Assembly: GCA_003159675.1 (NCBI GenBank)
Contig: PLQC01000068.1
Coordinates: 9,317 to 43,421, forward strand
Length of the DNA stretch: 34,105 bases
Source: Limisphaerales bacterium
GTDB taxonomy: Bacteria > Verrucomicrobiota > Verrucomicrobiia > Limisphaerales > BOG-1460
Direction of reading: 5' to 3'
This document shows, one piece after another, positions 23,236 through 31,903 of this stretch. The position numbers and the translations under genes are program-made. The notes below the pieces were generated by a model. That model ran no database searches, was not told where the DNA came from, and saw only the letters and a program-made list of their open reading frames with translations. How positions within the stretch are numbered: the first letter of the stretch is position 1; the number at the start of each line of letters is the position of its first letter.

Positions 23236-23670
23236 ATGAGTGAAACAAGCATTCTGAAGAAAAGGAAGATTCTGATTGTGGAAGACGAGGCGGATTTTCT
23301 GGAGCTGCTCCATTTGCGGTTCAAGGAGGAGGGCTTCGCCATCGCCACGGCCACCAATGGTTTGGATGCCGTCAAAAAGGCCCGCACGCTGTTGCCCGAC
23401 ATGATCCTGCTGGACGTGATGCTGCCTGAGTTGGACGGATTTGCTGTTTGTGAGATTCTGCGCAACGACGCGGCGACGGCCTCGATCCCGATCGTGATGG
23501 TCACCGGATTATGCGGCCAGCTTACCCGGTGTGCGGGGATTGAATCGGGTGCGACGGATTTTGTCACAAAACCGACCACTCCGGACGAAATTGTCTCAAA
23601 AGCTAGGAATATGCTGGATCGGCGTTCAGCGGTGCCCGGGCCCATTCCCGTCAAAAGCGGCAGGAGCTAG
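23236..23670 (+). CDS. Stand-alone response-regulator receiver domain
   Basis: A 144-residue protein made of one CheY-like receiver. KILIVEDEADFLELLHLRF has the acidic pocket, MILLDVMLPELDG carries phospho-acceptor D60, VMVTG holds T90 and VTKPTTP holds K112. No output domain is present, so it acts by protein-protein contact. The start at 23236 gives a normal receiver. An in-frame ATG at 23140 would add a hydrophobic stretch (VAALFLLTALRLL) that could be a membrane anchor. The ygbA-like gene starts 9 bp after the stop. Confidence 0.88.
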   Translation: MSETSILKKRKILIVEDEADFLELLHLRFKEEGFAIATATNGLDAVKKARTLLPDMILLDVMLPELDGFAVCEILRNDAATASIPIVMVTGLCGQLTRCAGIESGATDFVTKPTTPDEIVSKARNMLDRRSAVPGPIPVKSGRS

Positions 23671-23679
23671 CCGGCAGAG

Positions 23680-23967
23680 GTGTTCGCAGTCAAGGTTTCC
23701 GGCCCACCCGGGCCTGCCAGGGTGGCGGACTTCTTCAGATCGATCACAGACCAACTTCTGGATTACTCCGGCGTGCGGTTGGAACGCTGCCGGTTCGGAG
23801 TGGAAAAGCCGACCTGCGCGAATTGCCCGGTCCATTGTTATCAACGCGCGTCCCGCGAGCAGGTCAAGGCGGTGATGCGCCACGCCGCGCCGCGCATGGT
23901 GTGGAACCATCCCATCATGAGCTTGGGTCATTGGCTGGACGGGTTCAGAAAAGCGCCGGAAATGTGA
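23680..23967 (+). CDS. YgbA-like protein (nitrous oxide-stimulated promoter family)
   Basis: A 95-residue protein. RLERCRFG, KPTCANCPVHCY and MRHAAPRMVWNHPIMSLGHW are the conserved blocks of the YgbA family. In E. coli ygbA is induced by nitric oxide under NsrR and is thought to help recovery from nitrosative stress. The family is usually about 110-120 residues with an extra Cys pair near the N-terminus. Here the N-terminus (DFFRSITDQLLDYSG) lacks that pair, so either the domain is shortened or that part is diverged. The start is GTG. It follows a lone receiver gene by 9 bp. Confidence 0.8.
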   Translation: MFAVKVSGPPGPARVADFFRSITDQLLDYSGVRLERCRFGVEKPTCANCPVHCYQRASREQVKAVMRHAAPRMVWNHPIMSLGHWLDGFRKAPEM

Positions 23968-24146
23968 TTCCCGGTCTGTCAGGACCGGCTTGAAAATCAA
24001 AGCGGCCTTTGGGGAGCGTGGGGCAGTTTACGAGGCAAGCACGGACTTGATAGACGTACGGCGGTAAAAGTCTTTGGCAGTGAAATCTCCGCGACGAAGA
24101 AGCTCTTGGTTTCCTGAAGCCGCTGACTACCATTTTGCTCTGTTTA
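23968..24146. other. Intergenic stretch, possible dispersed element
   Basis: The segment from about 24000 to 24120 has no protein with family resemblance on either strand. By memory its text (GACGTACGGCGGTAAAAG and the GAAGAAGCTCTTGG run) resembles an element seen repeatedly in Limisphaerales-type genomes. I could not verify this here. Confidence 0.3.
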
Positions 24147-24175
24147 TTGACGATTCTGCGAATCCGCCCTACGGT
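24147..24175 (+). promoter_or_regulatory. Predicted promoter of the glycoside hydrolase gene
   Basis: TTGACG is followed after 17 bp by TACGGT, only four bases before the ATG at 24180. This predicts a leaderless transcript, or use of the second ATG. Confidence 0.4.
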
Positions 24176-24179
24176 TAGC

Positions 24180-26627
24180 ATGATGTTTCGGAAAGCTTTG
24201 TTTTTTAGAGCGTCAGTTTGGTTTGTGTTATCGGTGTGCGGGTTTGCGCAAGCGATGCCGCAAATTGTCCAGCTAACGACTCCACAACTCTGGCAACGCG
24301 TTGAGTTCAGCATTACTAACGTCCCTGCGGCCACGAATCCATTTGATCCGGATATTATTCGTCTCGACGCCACGTTTACGTTTCCATCCGGACGGACAAT
24401 GGTCGTGCCGGCATTTTGGTATCAAGCCTATCAGCGTTCACTTTCGGGCGGTTACGAGTATGATACGCCGATCGGTTCAGCTGGATGGCGGCTCCGATTC
24501 ACCCCGCCGGAGGCTGGCGCTTATTCACTTTCACTCATTGTTCAGACCAATCGGCAGCCTTTCGGTGCGCCGGTTAATACAAGCTTCAATGTTCCCGCCA
24601 ACACCCCGCCCGCACGGTTTGGATACGTCGGGATTGCAGCCAGCCGCCAATATTTTCAAACCGGCGATGGCCAGGCATTGAGGCTGATCGGCGAGAATGT
24701 ATGTTGGCCGGATGGACCCGGCACCTACGATTATGATACTTGGTTCTCTGCCATGCAGAACGCCGGTGAAAATTATGCCCGGATCTGGATGTGCCCATGG
24801 GCGTTTGGCATCGAGGACACCTCAACTTCACTTGACAATTACTCCCAGCAACCCGCCTGGCAACTGGATTACGTCCTCCAACTCGCCGAACAGCGCGGCA
24901 TTTATCTGTTGCTCTGCCTGGATTACCACGGCATGTTCGCGACGCAGCCCGATTCCTGGGGCGGCAACAATTATTGGCCGCAGAACCCTTACAACGTCAC
25001 CAACGGCGGCTCCTGCATGGTGGCCAATGATTTTTTTACCAACACCACCGCAGAAATAATTTACCAAAAGCGTCTGCGCTACCTCGTCGCGCGCTATGGC
25101 TACAGCCAAAATCTGCTGGCGTGGGAATTCTTGAACGAGATTGACAACGATTATTCTTTCCTTAACCCCAACGATGTCGCCGCCTGGCATGGCGTGATGG
25201 GCGGATGGTTGCACACCAACGATGTGTTCGGCCATCTCGTCACGACCAGTCTCACCGGCGGCAGTGATCGCCCGGAGATTTGGTCATTGCCCCAACTCGA
25301 CTTCGCGGCCTATCACTCTTATGGCGAGCCCGGGCCGGCCACCCGTCTTGACGCTGTCGCGCAATCCTTTCTCCAAAATTATGGAAAGCCGATGATGGTC
25401 GGTGAATTCGGAACTTCCGCGGCAGATTGGAATCGAACCAATGATCCTTATCTGCGGGGATTCCGGCAGGGCGTCTGGGGCGGTGCGCTCAGCGGTTCCG
25501 TCGGCATTGCAATGTCTTGGTATTGGCAGAATATTAATAGCGAAAACGACTATCCGATTTATTCAGCGCTCGGCACAATCTTGAACCGCACTGGTTGGGG
25601 ACAGGGTTTCTGGACAAACATCGCTTTTCAAACGGCCGGAGCGCCACCTGTCACAGTTGGTAATCCTCTACCGGGCGGACAACCGGTCGATGTGCAACTT
25701 CCCCTCAACGATGGGTGGGGTGCCATGACTTCGGGGCAGATGGCGGTTCCTGGTCCGCAAGCAGCCTACTATTCGGCGTTCGCACTCGATAGCTTTGTCC
25801 AGGGCATCTGGCACGCCGACCTGAAGACTCCCTTCCAGTTAAGCGCCTGGTTTACCAACAACGCCAGCCTCGTGATGCATCTCAACTCGGTTTCCGACGG
25901 TTCGATTATGGTTGTGCTCGTTGATGGCACCCAACTCTTCAGCACCAACCTCCCGAACCTGGACGGAGGTTATTCCGTGGACGAAGAATACAACCTTGAC
26001 ATCCCCGTCGATTTGCCCGGCGGGCACCACCTTATTACGATCACCAATGCTGGCGACGATTGGTTTGATCTCGACTGGGTGCAGTTGAATCAAGTGTTGC
26101 CAGCAACGTATTCGGGAAATTGGCAGCCGTCTCCCGACGCCATTGGTTTGAGTGGTCCGCGCGAATCCCTGCTGTATGTGGTTGCGCCCGGCGTTTCGTT
26201 TCCGGCCAATGCCACCACCGCGACCCTGCCGGTTCAGCACGCCCAGACGGTTACTTTAACAAATTGGCCTGCAGGCAATTTTATTGCAGAATGGTATGAT
26301 CCGGCAACGGCTGCATCTCTCGGCCTTACCCAGGCCACCACTACAAACAACAGCTTGGTGCTTTCGATGCCCGACTTTACCGAAGACCTTGCTGCAATCG
26401 TTTATGCTCCGCCCACGCTCACGGCGCTGAACTTTTCTTCAAGCAATGGATTTCAATTTCGCCTGGATTCCGAACCCGGCGGCCAATACTTCATCCAAAA
26501 ATCCAGCGATCTCCTGTCTTGGATCTCTTTTCTTAATGTAACCAACACAAACGGCACAATCATTTTGAGGGATCCCTCCAGTGAAACCGATTCGCGGTCA
26601 TTCTTTCGGGCAAGGAAAGCCGATTAA
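24180..26627 (+). CDS. Secreted GH5-like glycoside hydrolase with DUF5060 domain
   Basis: An 815-residue secreted enzyme. Signal MMFRKALFFRASVWFVLSVC ends in FAQA. A DUF5060 beta-sandwich spans about residues 30-125 (VEFSITNVPA to VNTSFNV). The TIM barrel (about residues 140-470) has acid/base E320 in LLAWEFLNEID and nucleophile E409 in MMVGEFGTS. A carbohydrate-module-like beta domain (about residues 515-645, with FDLDWVQL) follows. The C-terminal module (FRLDSEPGGQYFIQKSSDL to SRSFFRA) resembles the tail common in verrucomicrobial secreted proteins. It presumably cuts plant or algal polysaccharide; substrate unknown. The gene is more AT-rich than the housekeeping genes. It is convergent with the kinase gene. 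Confidence 0.88.
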   Translation: MMFRKALFFRASVWFVLSVCGFAQAMPQIVQLTTPQLWQRVEFSITNVPAATNPFDPDIIRLDATFTFPSGRTMVVPAFWYQAYQRSLSGGYEYDTPIGSAGWRLRFTPPEAGAYSLSLIVQTNRQPFGAPVNTSFNVPANTPPARFGYVGIAASRQYFQTGDGQALRLIGENVCWPDGPGTYDYDTWFSAMQNAGENYARIWMCPWAFGIEDTSTSLDNYSQQPAWQLDYVLQLAEQRGIYLLLCLDYHGMFATQPDSWGGNNYWPQNPYNVTNGGSCMVANDFFTNTTAEIIYQKRLRYLVARYGYSQNLLAWEFLNEIDNDYSFLNPNDVAAWHGVMGGWLHTNDVFGHLVTTSLTGGSDRPEIWSLPQLDFAAYHSYGEPGPATRLDAVAQSFLQNYGKPMMVGEFGTSAADWNRTNDPYLRGFRQGVWGGALSGSVGIAMSWYWQNINSENDYPIYSALGTILNRTGWGQGFWTNIAFQTAGAPPVTVGNPLPGGQPVDVQLPLNDGWGAMTSGQMAVPGPQAAYYSAFALDSFVQGIWHADLKTPFQLSAWFTNNASLVMHLNSVSDGSIMVVLVDGTQLFSTNLPNLDGGYSVDEEYNLDIPVDLPGGHHLITITNAGDDWFDLDWVQLNQVLPATYSGNWQPSPDAIGLSGPRESLLYVVAPGVSFPANATTATLPVQHAQTVTLTNWPAGNFIAEWYDPATAASLGLTQATTTNNSLVLSMPDFTEDLAAIVYAPPTLTALNFSSSNGFQFRLDSEPGGQYFIQKSSDLLSWISFLNVTNTNGTIILRDPSSETDSRSFFRARKAD

Positions 26628-26665
26628 AGCGAGATTGAGTTTGGGCGACCTCCAGTTATCTGCGC

Positions 26666-28354
26666 TCAGGGGCGGCGGTCGTAGAAACGGCTCAAGGCCC
26701 GCACGCGATGAACCTGGTACGCCACGGCGCACCCCGTGAGCACCAGCAGTACCAGGAAAACGACGTGCCAGTTCATCTGGTCGAGCCGGCGGTGGCGAAA
26801 AAAGTCATCCATTACAAGAAAGCTGTAGCCCAGCATGGCCAGGATAGTGGTGAGGCCAACCAACGGCACTCGAAACCAGAGTCCCGACACGGCAACCAAG
26901 ACGGGGAAACTGGCAATGAGAGGGCCGGGCAAGGCTTCGTCGAACCATAGGGCGGCTGTCAGACACACGGCGTCCACCACCGCCCAGATGAAAGGCACAA
27001 GCTTGCTCCAGCGCTCCCGTTCCAATGCCCATTGGCAGATGACGGACAGCAAGGCCCAGATTCCAAGCGCGGACACGATCCGCGTGTGCTGGGCCAGCGG
27101 TACGGTCGGGTAATAGTGAAAAGTCCCCTGCGCAATGATCACACAGATTCCCAAGCCGAGCAGGCGTGACACCAGAGCAGGTTGACGTCGCATCCAATGG
27201 AGTAAGAACGGCTTGAATCCCGGTGGCCAAGCTTGCACCGGTTCATCCCGAACGAACCGTTCCAGATCTTCCGTCAGGGTGGCAGCCTCCGCATAGCGCC
27301 GCTCCGGCGACTTCTCCAGGCAACGCAAGCAGATTCGCTCCAGGTCACGGCCAACCCGGGGGTTGATTGTCCGCGGCACGATCACTTCGCCCTCCAGCAC
27401 CTGCACCAGCGTGTCCAAAGGCGACGCGGCCACGAACGGGGGCCGTCCGGTGAGCAGGAAGTAGAGGACGGCTCCCAAGCTGTAGATATCGGCAGCAGCG
27501 CTGAGTTCCTTGGTCTTGGCCGCCGCTTGCTCCGGCGCCATGAAGCTTGGGGTGCCCAGCACGGTTCCCTCCATCGTCAGGCTGCTGTCCGCACCGATCC
27601 GCCGGGCCAGGCCAAAATCCGAAACGTGCGGCTCGCCGTCGGCATCGAGGAGAATATTGGCCGGCTTGAGATCCCGGTGCAGGATGCCTCGATCGTGCGC
27701 GTACTGCACCGCGCGAGCAACTTTGGCGACCAACTGCGCCGCCTCCTTGCCTGCACCTGCTCGCCAGCGTCCATCGGCCTCCAGTTGGGCCAAGCTGCGG
27801 CCCTCGATATACTGCATGCTGAAGTAGTGTTGCCCTTCAGAGAGGCCGACTTCGTAGATCCCGACGATGTTGCGATGGTTCAGATTGGCGGCCGCCTCCG
27901 CTTCGGCGTGAAAGCGTTTGACCTCCGCTTCGCTGGCGAACTGGCCAGCGAGGATCATCTTCAGAGCCACCAGCCGATTGAGGCTGATCTGCCGGGCCTT
28001 GTAAACCACCCCCATGCCGCCGCGGGCGATTTCGCCGAGCAACTCATAATCGCCGAAACAGTGAACTTTGGTCCCGGCTATTGGCGGCGTTAATGCAGCG
28101 TCGGAAATCACTATTGTTTCTTCACCCTTCTCCTGACCCGCGCCGGCGCGCGCCGGCCTGGCGCCAAGCGGTGACAGTTGGGGCGTCCTCTGTAGAAAGT
28201 CTCCAGCTCGTTCGTGGGCGCGAAGAAGTGATTCCACTTGGGAACGCAGTTCCGGTTCGCCTTTGCAGGCTTCATCGAGGAATTGCCCGCGGCCGGCTGG
28301 CACTCTCTCCAGCGCCTGTGAGAACAACTCACGGATATGTTCTTCCCGTTTCAA
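26666..28354 (-). CDS. Membrane serine/threonine protein kinase
   Basis: A 562-residue PknB-type kinase. An N-terminal region of about 100 residues (REEHIRELFSQALERVPAG) is followed by the kinase domain. The glycine loop is GEIARGGMGVVYKA, ATP lysine K132 lies in VALKMI, catalytic D228 in HRDLKPANILL and D246 in SDFGLAR; GTPSFMAPEQ is the P+1 region. After about residue 375 come six hydrophobic segments (for example ALGIWALLSVICQWAL and VFLVLLVLTGCAVAYQV). No PASTA or other sensor domain is present, so the membrane part itself may sense. It lies 21 bp after the ECF sigma gene on the same strand; such pairs are common in Verrucomicrobia and Planctomycetes. Confidence 0.92.
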   Translation of the reverse strand: MKREEHIRELFSQALERVPAGRGQFLDEACKGEPELRSQVESLLRAHERAGDFLQRTPQLSPLGARPARAGAGQEKGEETIVISDAALTPPIAGTKVHCFGDYELLGEIARGGMGVVYKARQISLNRLVALKMILAGQFASEAEVKRFHAEAEAAANLNHRNIVGIYEVGLSEGQHYFSMQYIEGRSLAQLEADGRWRAGAGKEAAQLVAKVARAVQYAHDRGILHRDLKPANILLDADGEPHVSDFGLARRIGADSSLTMEGTVLGTPSFMAPEQAAAKTKELSAAADIYSLGAVLYFLLTGRPPFVAASPLDTLVQVLEGEVIVPRTINPRVGRDLERICLRCLEKSPERRYAEAATLTEDLERFVRDEPVQAWPPGFKPFLLHWMRRQPALVSRLLGLGICVIIAQGTFHYYPTVPLAQHTRIVSALGIWALLSVICQWALERERWSKLVPFIWAVVDAVCLTAALWFDEALPGPLIASFPVLVAVSGLWFRVPLVGLTTILAMLGYSFLVMDDFFRHRRLDQMNWHVVFLVLLVLTGCAVAYQVHRVRALSRFYDRRP

Positions 28355-28375
28355 AGAGGAGGCATGCCTTTCACC

Positions 28376-28993
28376 TTACATGCGCTGTTGGTTGGCAGTT
28401 CCCTTCACAGAACCCTCAGAAATCCGGTGCGGTGGACTACGGTTCTCCTCGATTTCCCGGAACAGCCACGCCCGGGCGAAAGTCCAAGTCCGCTCAATGG
28501 TGCTGAGAGATACGCCCAATTCTTTGGCCGCCTGCTCGTGCGTCAAGCCCACAAAGAAGCAGAGCTTTACCAGTTCGGCAGCGCGGGAATCGAACTTCTC
28601 CAACCGCGCCAACGCCTCATCCAACGCCACAAGATCGTCGTCAGGCATCGGCGAGGGAATATCCACCTCTTCCATGTCCACCCGCTCCCATTGGCCGCCG
28701 CGCTTGAGGCGGTTCCGGCGCCGTGCCCGCTCGACCAGGATGCGCCGCATGGCTTCGGCGGCGGCGCCAAAGAAGTGGGATCGATTCTGCCACTCCGGGT
28801 TCTGGGGACCTGCCAGCCGCAGCCAGGCTTCATGGACAAGTTCGGTGGGTTGCAGCGTGTGACCGGGCGCCTCGTGAGCCACCTTTTGGCCGGCCACTTT
28901 GCGCAGTTCTTCATAAACCAGCGGGAACAGTTCGGCAGCCGCCTTGGGGTCCCCTTGCTGAACGGCCTTGAGTATGAGCGTGATGTCGGCCAT
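28376..28993 (-). CDS. ECF-type RNA polymerase sigma factor
   Basis: A 205-residue sigma-70 family protein of the ECF group (TIGR02999-like, without anti-sigma). Region 2 covers FPLVYEELRKVAGQ and TLQPTELVHEAWLRL. Region 4 carries a helix-turn-helix: LTHEQAAKELGVSLSTIERTW. The acidic linker (about residues 95-125) is typical. The ATG at 28993 begins MADITLILKAVQQGD; a TTG 18 bp upstream is an alternative. The downstream kinase is close enough for co-transcription and may regulate this factor by phosphorylation. That is a pattern known in Planctomycetes and Verrucomicrobia, not shown here. Confidence 0.9.
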   Translation of the reverse strand: MADITLILKAVQQGDPKAAAELFPLVYEELRKVAGQKVAHEAPGHTLQPTELVHEAWLRLAGPQNPEWQNRSHFFGAAAEAMRRILVERARRRNRLKRGGQWERVDMEEVDIPSPMPDDDLVALDEALARLEKFDSRAAELVKLCFFVGLTHEQAAKELGVSLSTIERTWTFARAWLFREIEENRSPPHRISEGSVKGTANQQRM

Positions 28994-29061
28994 TCCAATA
29001 ATGACCCACAAAACAGCGCCAAAAGGAATAAGAAAATCGCGAAAATGAGCGGCGGGCGCCG

Positions 29062-29075
29062 GCCTTCATGAAGGC
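29062..29075. promoter_or_regulatory. Perfect 14-bp palindrome in divergent intergenic region
   Basis: GCCTTCATGAAGGC lies between the sigma factor and the TPR gene, which are transcribed away from each other. It could be an operator for either. TTTT follows on the plus strand, but no gene on that strand needs a terminator here. Confidence 0.3.
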
Positions 29076-29240
29076 TTTTGGGAACCGATGGCGCATGAGT
29101 AATTGAAGGGCCAATGAAACGTGAATTGCGAACACCAGAGTAATCGAGAAAATGAGCCTATGAAGACCAGAACAAAACCCATGGCTTGCCTGCAAAAGGC
29201 GTGGACCGACAGGTGGAGGAAAGCCCGGATCGTTGCCGGG

Positions 29241-30065
29241 ATGAAACGTAAACTATTGCTGATAACCGCGTGCGGCGCGCTGTTCGCCGTGGCTGCGTCA
29301 GGACAAGATGCATTGGAGACAAGTGCAAAGACCAATTCGGCCAATGCATATCTGGCCGAAGCGCAAAAGCTATTCGGCGCCAACAAACTTGATGAAGCGC
29401 TGAAAGCCTTTCAACAGGCTGCTCAACTCGACCCAGACAACGAACGGGCGGTCCTCGGACAATACATCAGTCTCGCCCAATTGCATCGGGTGAATGACGG
29501 AGCGAAAATCCTGGACGAATGGATTGCAGCCAAACCCGACAACCCGCGACGCTGGTTATGCAAGGCAATGGCCGAGGCTGAGACGGACCGGCCTGAGGAA
29601 GCATTGAAGTCTTTTGAGAAACTCATCGAGCTTCAGCCGGAGGAGGGCGCCAATTGGGTTGGCAAGGGAGAAATGTTGGAGGCACTAAAGCGGGATGAAG
29701 AAGCGTTGAAAGCATTCGACAAGGCAATCACGTTGAGTCCGAAACATGAAGCGGCGTGGAACAACCGCGGCGGCGTCCTGCTCAGATTCGGAAAATACGA
29801 CGAAGCGATCAAGTCGCTGGACAAGGCGATTGAACTTCGTCCGCAGTGGGCAGAATCGTGGTATGATCGCGCTTGTGCCTACTCGCTGAAAGGCGACAAG
29901 GCTAAAGCCATCGCCGATCTGAAAAAGACGCTTGAACTGAAACCGTTGCTCAAATCGCGCGCGTCAACGGACGACGATTTCAAAAGCCTGCGTAATGACC
30001 CGGATTTCAAGAAGTTGATGGAGTCGAAACCGGTTCCAAACACCACGAAAGAAAACGGATCATGA
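29241..30065 (+). CDS. TPR-repeat protein with signal peptide
   Basis: A 274-residue secreted/periplasmic protein. Signal MKRKLLLITACGALFAVAAS is followed by about six tetratricopeptide repeats with the usual Ala/Gly/Tyr/Pro spacing: LDEALKAFQQAAQLDPDN, PEEALKSFEKLIELQPE, DEEALKAFDKAITLSPKH, YDEAIKSLDKAIELRPQW and AKAIADLKKTLELKP. TPRs mediate protein-protein contacts; the partner is unknown. Start choice: ATG at 29241 begins the signal sequence directly. An in-frame ATG at 29160 would place a basic segment before it and cannot be excluded. The stop overlaps the ATG of a short downstream frame (ATGA). Confidence 0.85.
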   Translation: MKRKLLLITACGALFAVAASGQDALETSAKTNSANAYLAEAQKLFGANKLDEALKAFQQAAQLDPDNERAVLGQYISLAQLHRVNDGAKILDEWIAAKPDNPRRWLCKAMAEAETDRPEEALKSFEKLIELQPEEGANWVGKGEMLEALKRDEEALKAFDKAITLSPKHEAAWNNRGGVLLRFGKYDEAIKSLDKAIELRPQWAESWYDRACAYSLKGDKAKAIADLKKTLELKPLLKSRASTDDDFKSLRNDPDFKKLMESKPVPNTTKENGS

Positions 30066-30183
30066 ACACCAAAAGAACCATCGTTGCAGCCCTGTCTCGG
30101 TGGACGGCACGAGTCATCGGCGTGTGGCTTGTCATACCGGCAGGCAGCCGACCATTGCCGATCCCCAGATCAACGGCCAACCC
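30062..30183 (+). other. Coupled gene start, apparently disrupted
   Basis: The frame opens MNTKRTIVAALSRWTARVIG and VWLVIPAG, like a membrane or signal segment, with its ATG overlapping the TPR stop as ATGA. Downstream the frame reads low-complexity sequence antisense to nothing known, while the neighbouring frame becomes integrase-like. It may be the 5' end of an operon gene cut by insertion of mobile DNA. Confidence 0.3.
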
Positions 30184-30552
30184 GTGTTCAAATGGGTTGC
30201 CGAGTGTCTGTATCGGCGCTCGGGTTCCAGCAAGTATTTCGCCCTGGTCAAACGGCACGGGAAACAGTATCGAAAATCTTTGCGGACTGTCGACAGGCAA
30301 TTGGCAGAACGAAGGCTTTCTGTCTTCTGTCTCAAAATCGGTCGGAACGGAAATTCCAGCAGAGACCCCGGAAGCACGTTTTTGGAATTGTCACGGGACT
30401 GGTTTGCCGTGGCCGTGACCCGGTTGAAACCCAGTTCGGCCAGAGGGGTCGAAGGTAGCCTTCGGCAACTGAACAAGCACTTTGGACTCTTGGCAGTCCG
30501 GAACATTACCACTGCTCATTGCCACGACTGGGAGAAGATGCGTACGTTGTAA
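30184..30552 (+). pseudogene. Tyrosine recombinase/integrase, N-terminal fragment
   Basis: The frame contains FKWVAECLYRRSGSSKYFAL, followed by GKQYRKSLRTVDRQLAERRL, an arm-binding/SAM-like integrase N-terminus. Then come TFLELSRDWFAV and LKPSSARGVEGSLRQLNKHF followed by VRNITTAHCHDWEKMR, the core-binding domain. A stop comes right after this, so the catalytic domain (R-H-R-Y) is missing. It is a remnant, about 120-150 residues of a normal 350-400. The start is unclear; GTG at 30184 begins the recognisable part. Together with the tRNA at 32071 it suggests former site-specific integration. Confidence 0.7.
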
Positions 30553-31171
30553 ATCAGGGTCACATCTTAACATTTAACATTTGGCGGGCATTGAAGTGGC
30601 AGGGGCTGTGACCTGTTTATTGGCCCTTGAGCAGTTGGGCCGCCCTAACCAGATCGCGGGTTACCTTGATGTCGGCCAGGGATGGATCTGGATTGAACAA
30701 TGTTGCTAGATCATGGATGTGCCAGATGGTGAGTTCGACATGAAATCAGTTCACCAACAACCAGTTTATTTCCATCCGGCACTTCTACCCTTAGAGGTAA
30801 ATGGACCCGACAATCAGCAGATAGTATCAGATTGCGGTATCAAATCTTGGCCATTTTCCACTGCGTGGGCCACATGGTTGCGCGAGCGACCGATGGCGAT
30901 GGAACTTCTGCACGGCAACGCGGAAGAAAGCCGGTTGGTGGAGATGTTCAAGGAAGATGGCGACAAGAACCTTCGGAATATCTCGGCAAATGTGACACGC
31001 AGGAATTGGTGCCGGAAGCCGAGGCGGAGCTGGAAAGAATCCTGCGTGAGAAGAAGGAAAAGGAAATGCGGCAGGCAAAGGAAATGGCGATAGGAATGGG
31101 GATGTGATTGAACCAATATAAAAGTGAACGTTGTTGCGTGAATAAATTGCGCTTGAGAGCGTCCAATTTTC
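30553..31171. other. Degenerate intergenic region without a confident gene
   Basis: Two overlapping plus-strand frames at 30713-31107 give weak, Lys/Arg/Glu-rich C-termini (ELVPEAEAELERILREKKEK) that look like parts of one frameshifted small gene. On the minus strand around 30620-30720 a short frame ends in ATLFNPDPSLADIKVTRDLV and RAAQLLKGQ, like the C-terminus of a protein. I recognise neither. The stretch lies between the integrase remnant and the outer-membrane protein. Confidence 0.3.
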
Positions 31172-31903
31172 ATGAAAATGCGTTTTTTGAATTTGCGGAG
31201 AAATTGTTTAGCCGCTTGCGCGGCCATGGCGTGCCTAGCCATAAGCATGACGGCGGCGTCTTCCCAGGTGGTCATTCGGCCTTACCCAGCGGATGGGGTT
31301 GTCTATGCTCCCGCTTATTATTCGCCTTTGGCCTATTCCCACCCCGTCAACGGACTCGGCTTTTATGTGTCCGGCGATCTGGGCATCTCGGTCCTGCAGG
31401 ATTTCAACAGCTCAAGGTTCGGATTTCCAGGCAGATTCTCTGCCGACTCAGGCGTTCGCTTCGGCATCGAGCCGGGGTTTGATTTCCTTTCGACGAGCCG
31501 GTTGACGCTCGGGGCGGAATTCGAAACGGGGGTGATCTACAATTACCTATCTTCGATCAATGAGGCGGGAGCGCCAACCGGGTTGCGGGGCGACTATTAC
31601 CAGGTGCCCCTGCTTGGCAATCTGGTGCTCAAGCTGCATCCCGATCCGGTGGTGACTCCCTATATTGGCATCGGTGCCGGCGGGGTTTATTCCAGCGCGA
31701 CCATCCGTCCCAACTATAGATACGGGTTTTGGACCTCAAGTGACGAAACCGACCCAGCCGTGCAGGCGATGGTGGGCATTCACTTTCAACTCAACCCCTT
31801 CACCGAAGTGGGCTTGGGTTATAAGTACCTGGCAACCCTGTCTGGCGGAAACAGAGATGTTGCCACTCATACGGTGTTGGCGAGTTTAGGGATGGATTTC
31901 TGA
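31172..31903 (+). CDS. Outer-membrane beta-barrel protein (OmpA/Opa-like)
   Basis: A 243-residue protein with a signal peptide (NLRRNCLAACAAMACLAISM followed by TAASS). The mature part has alternating-residue strands: GFYVSGDLGISVL, RLTLGAEFETGVIY, YYQVPLLGNLVLKL, VTPYIGIGAGGVYSS, VQAMVGIHFQLNPFTEVGLGY and VLASLGMDF. The last residue is Phe, as expected for BAM recognition. This fits an eight-stranded barrel. The substrate or adhesin role is unknown. It sits inside the mobile region but is intact. Confidence 0.8.
   Translation: MKMRFLNLRRNCLAACAAMACLAISMTAASSQVVIRPYPADGVVYAPAYYSPLAYSHPVNGLGFYVSGDLGISVLQDFNSSRFGFPGRFSADSGVRFGIEPGFDFLSTSRLTLGAEFETGVIYNYLSSINEAGAPTGLRGDYYQVPLLGNLVLKLHPDPVVTPYIGIGAGGVYSSATIRPNYRYGFWTSSDETDPAVQAMVGIHFQLNPFTEVGLGYKYLATLSGGNRDVATHTVLASLGMDF

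Noticed and set aside
30553-30720. tRNA-derived attachment site repeat
   Set aside because: I compared the tRNA 3' end with the flanking regions by eye and found no duplicated stretch of useful length.
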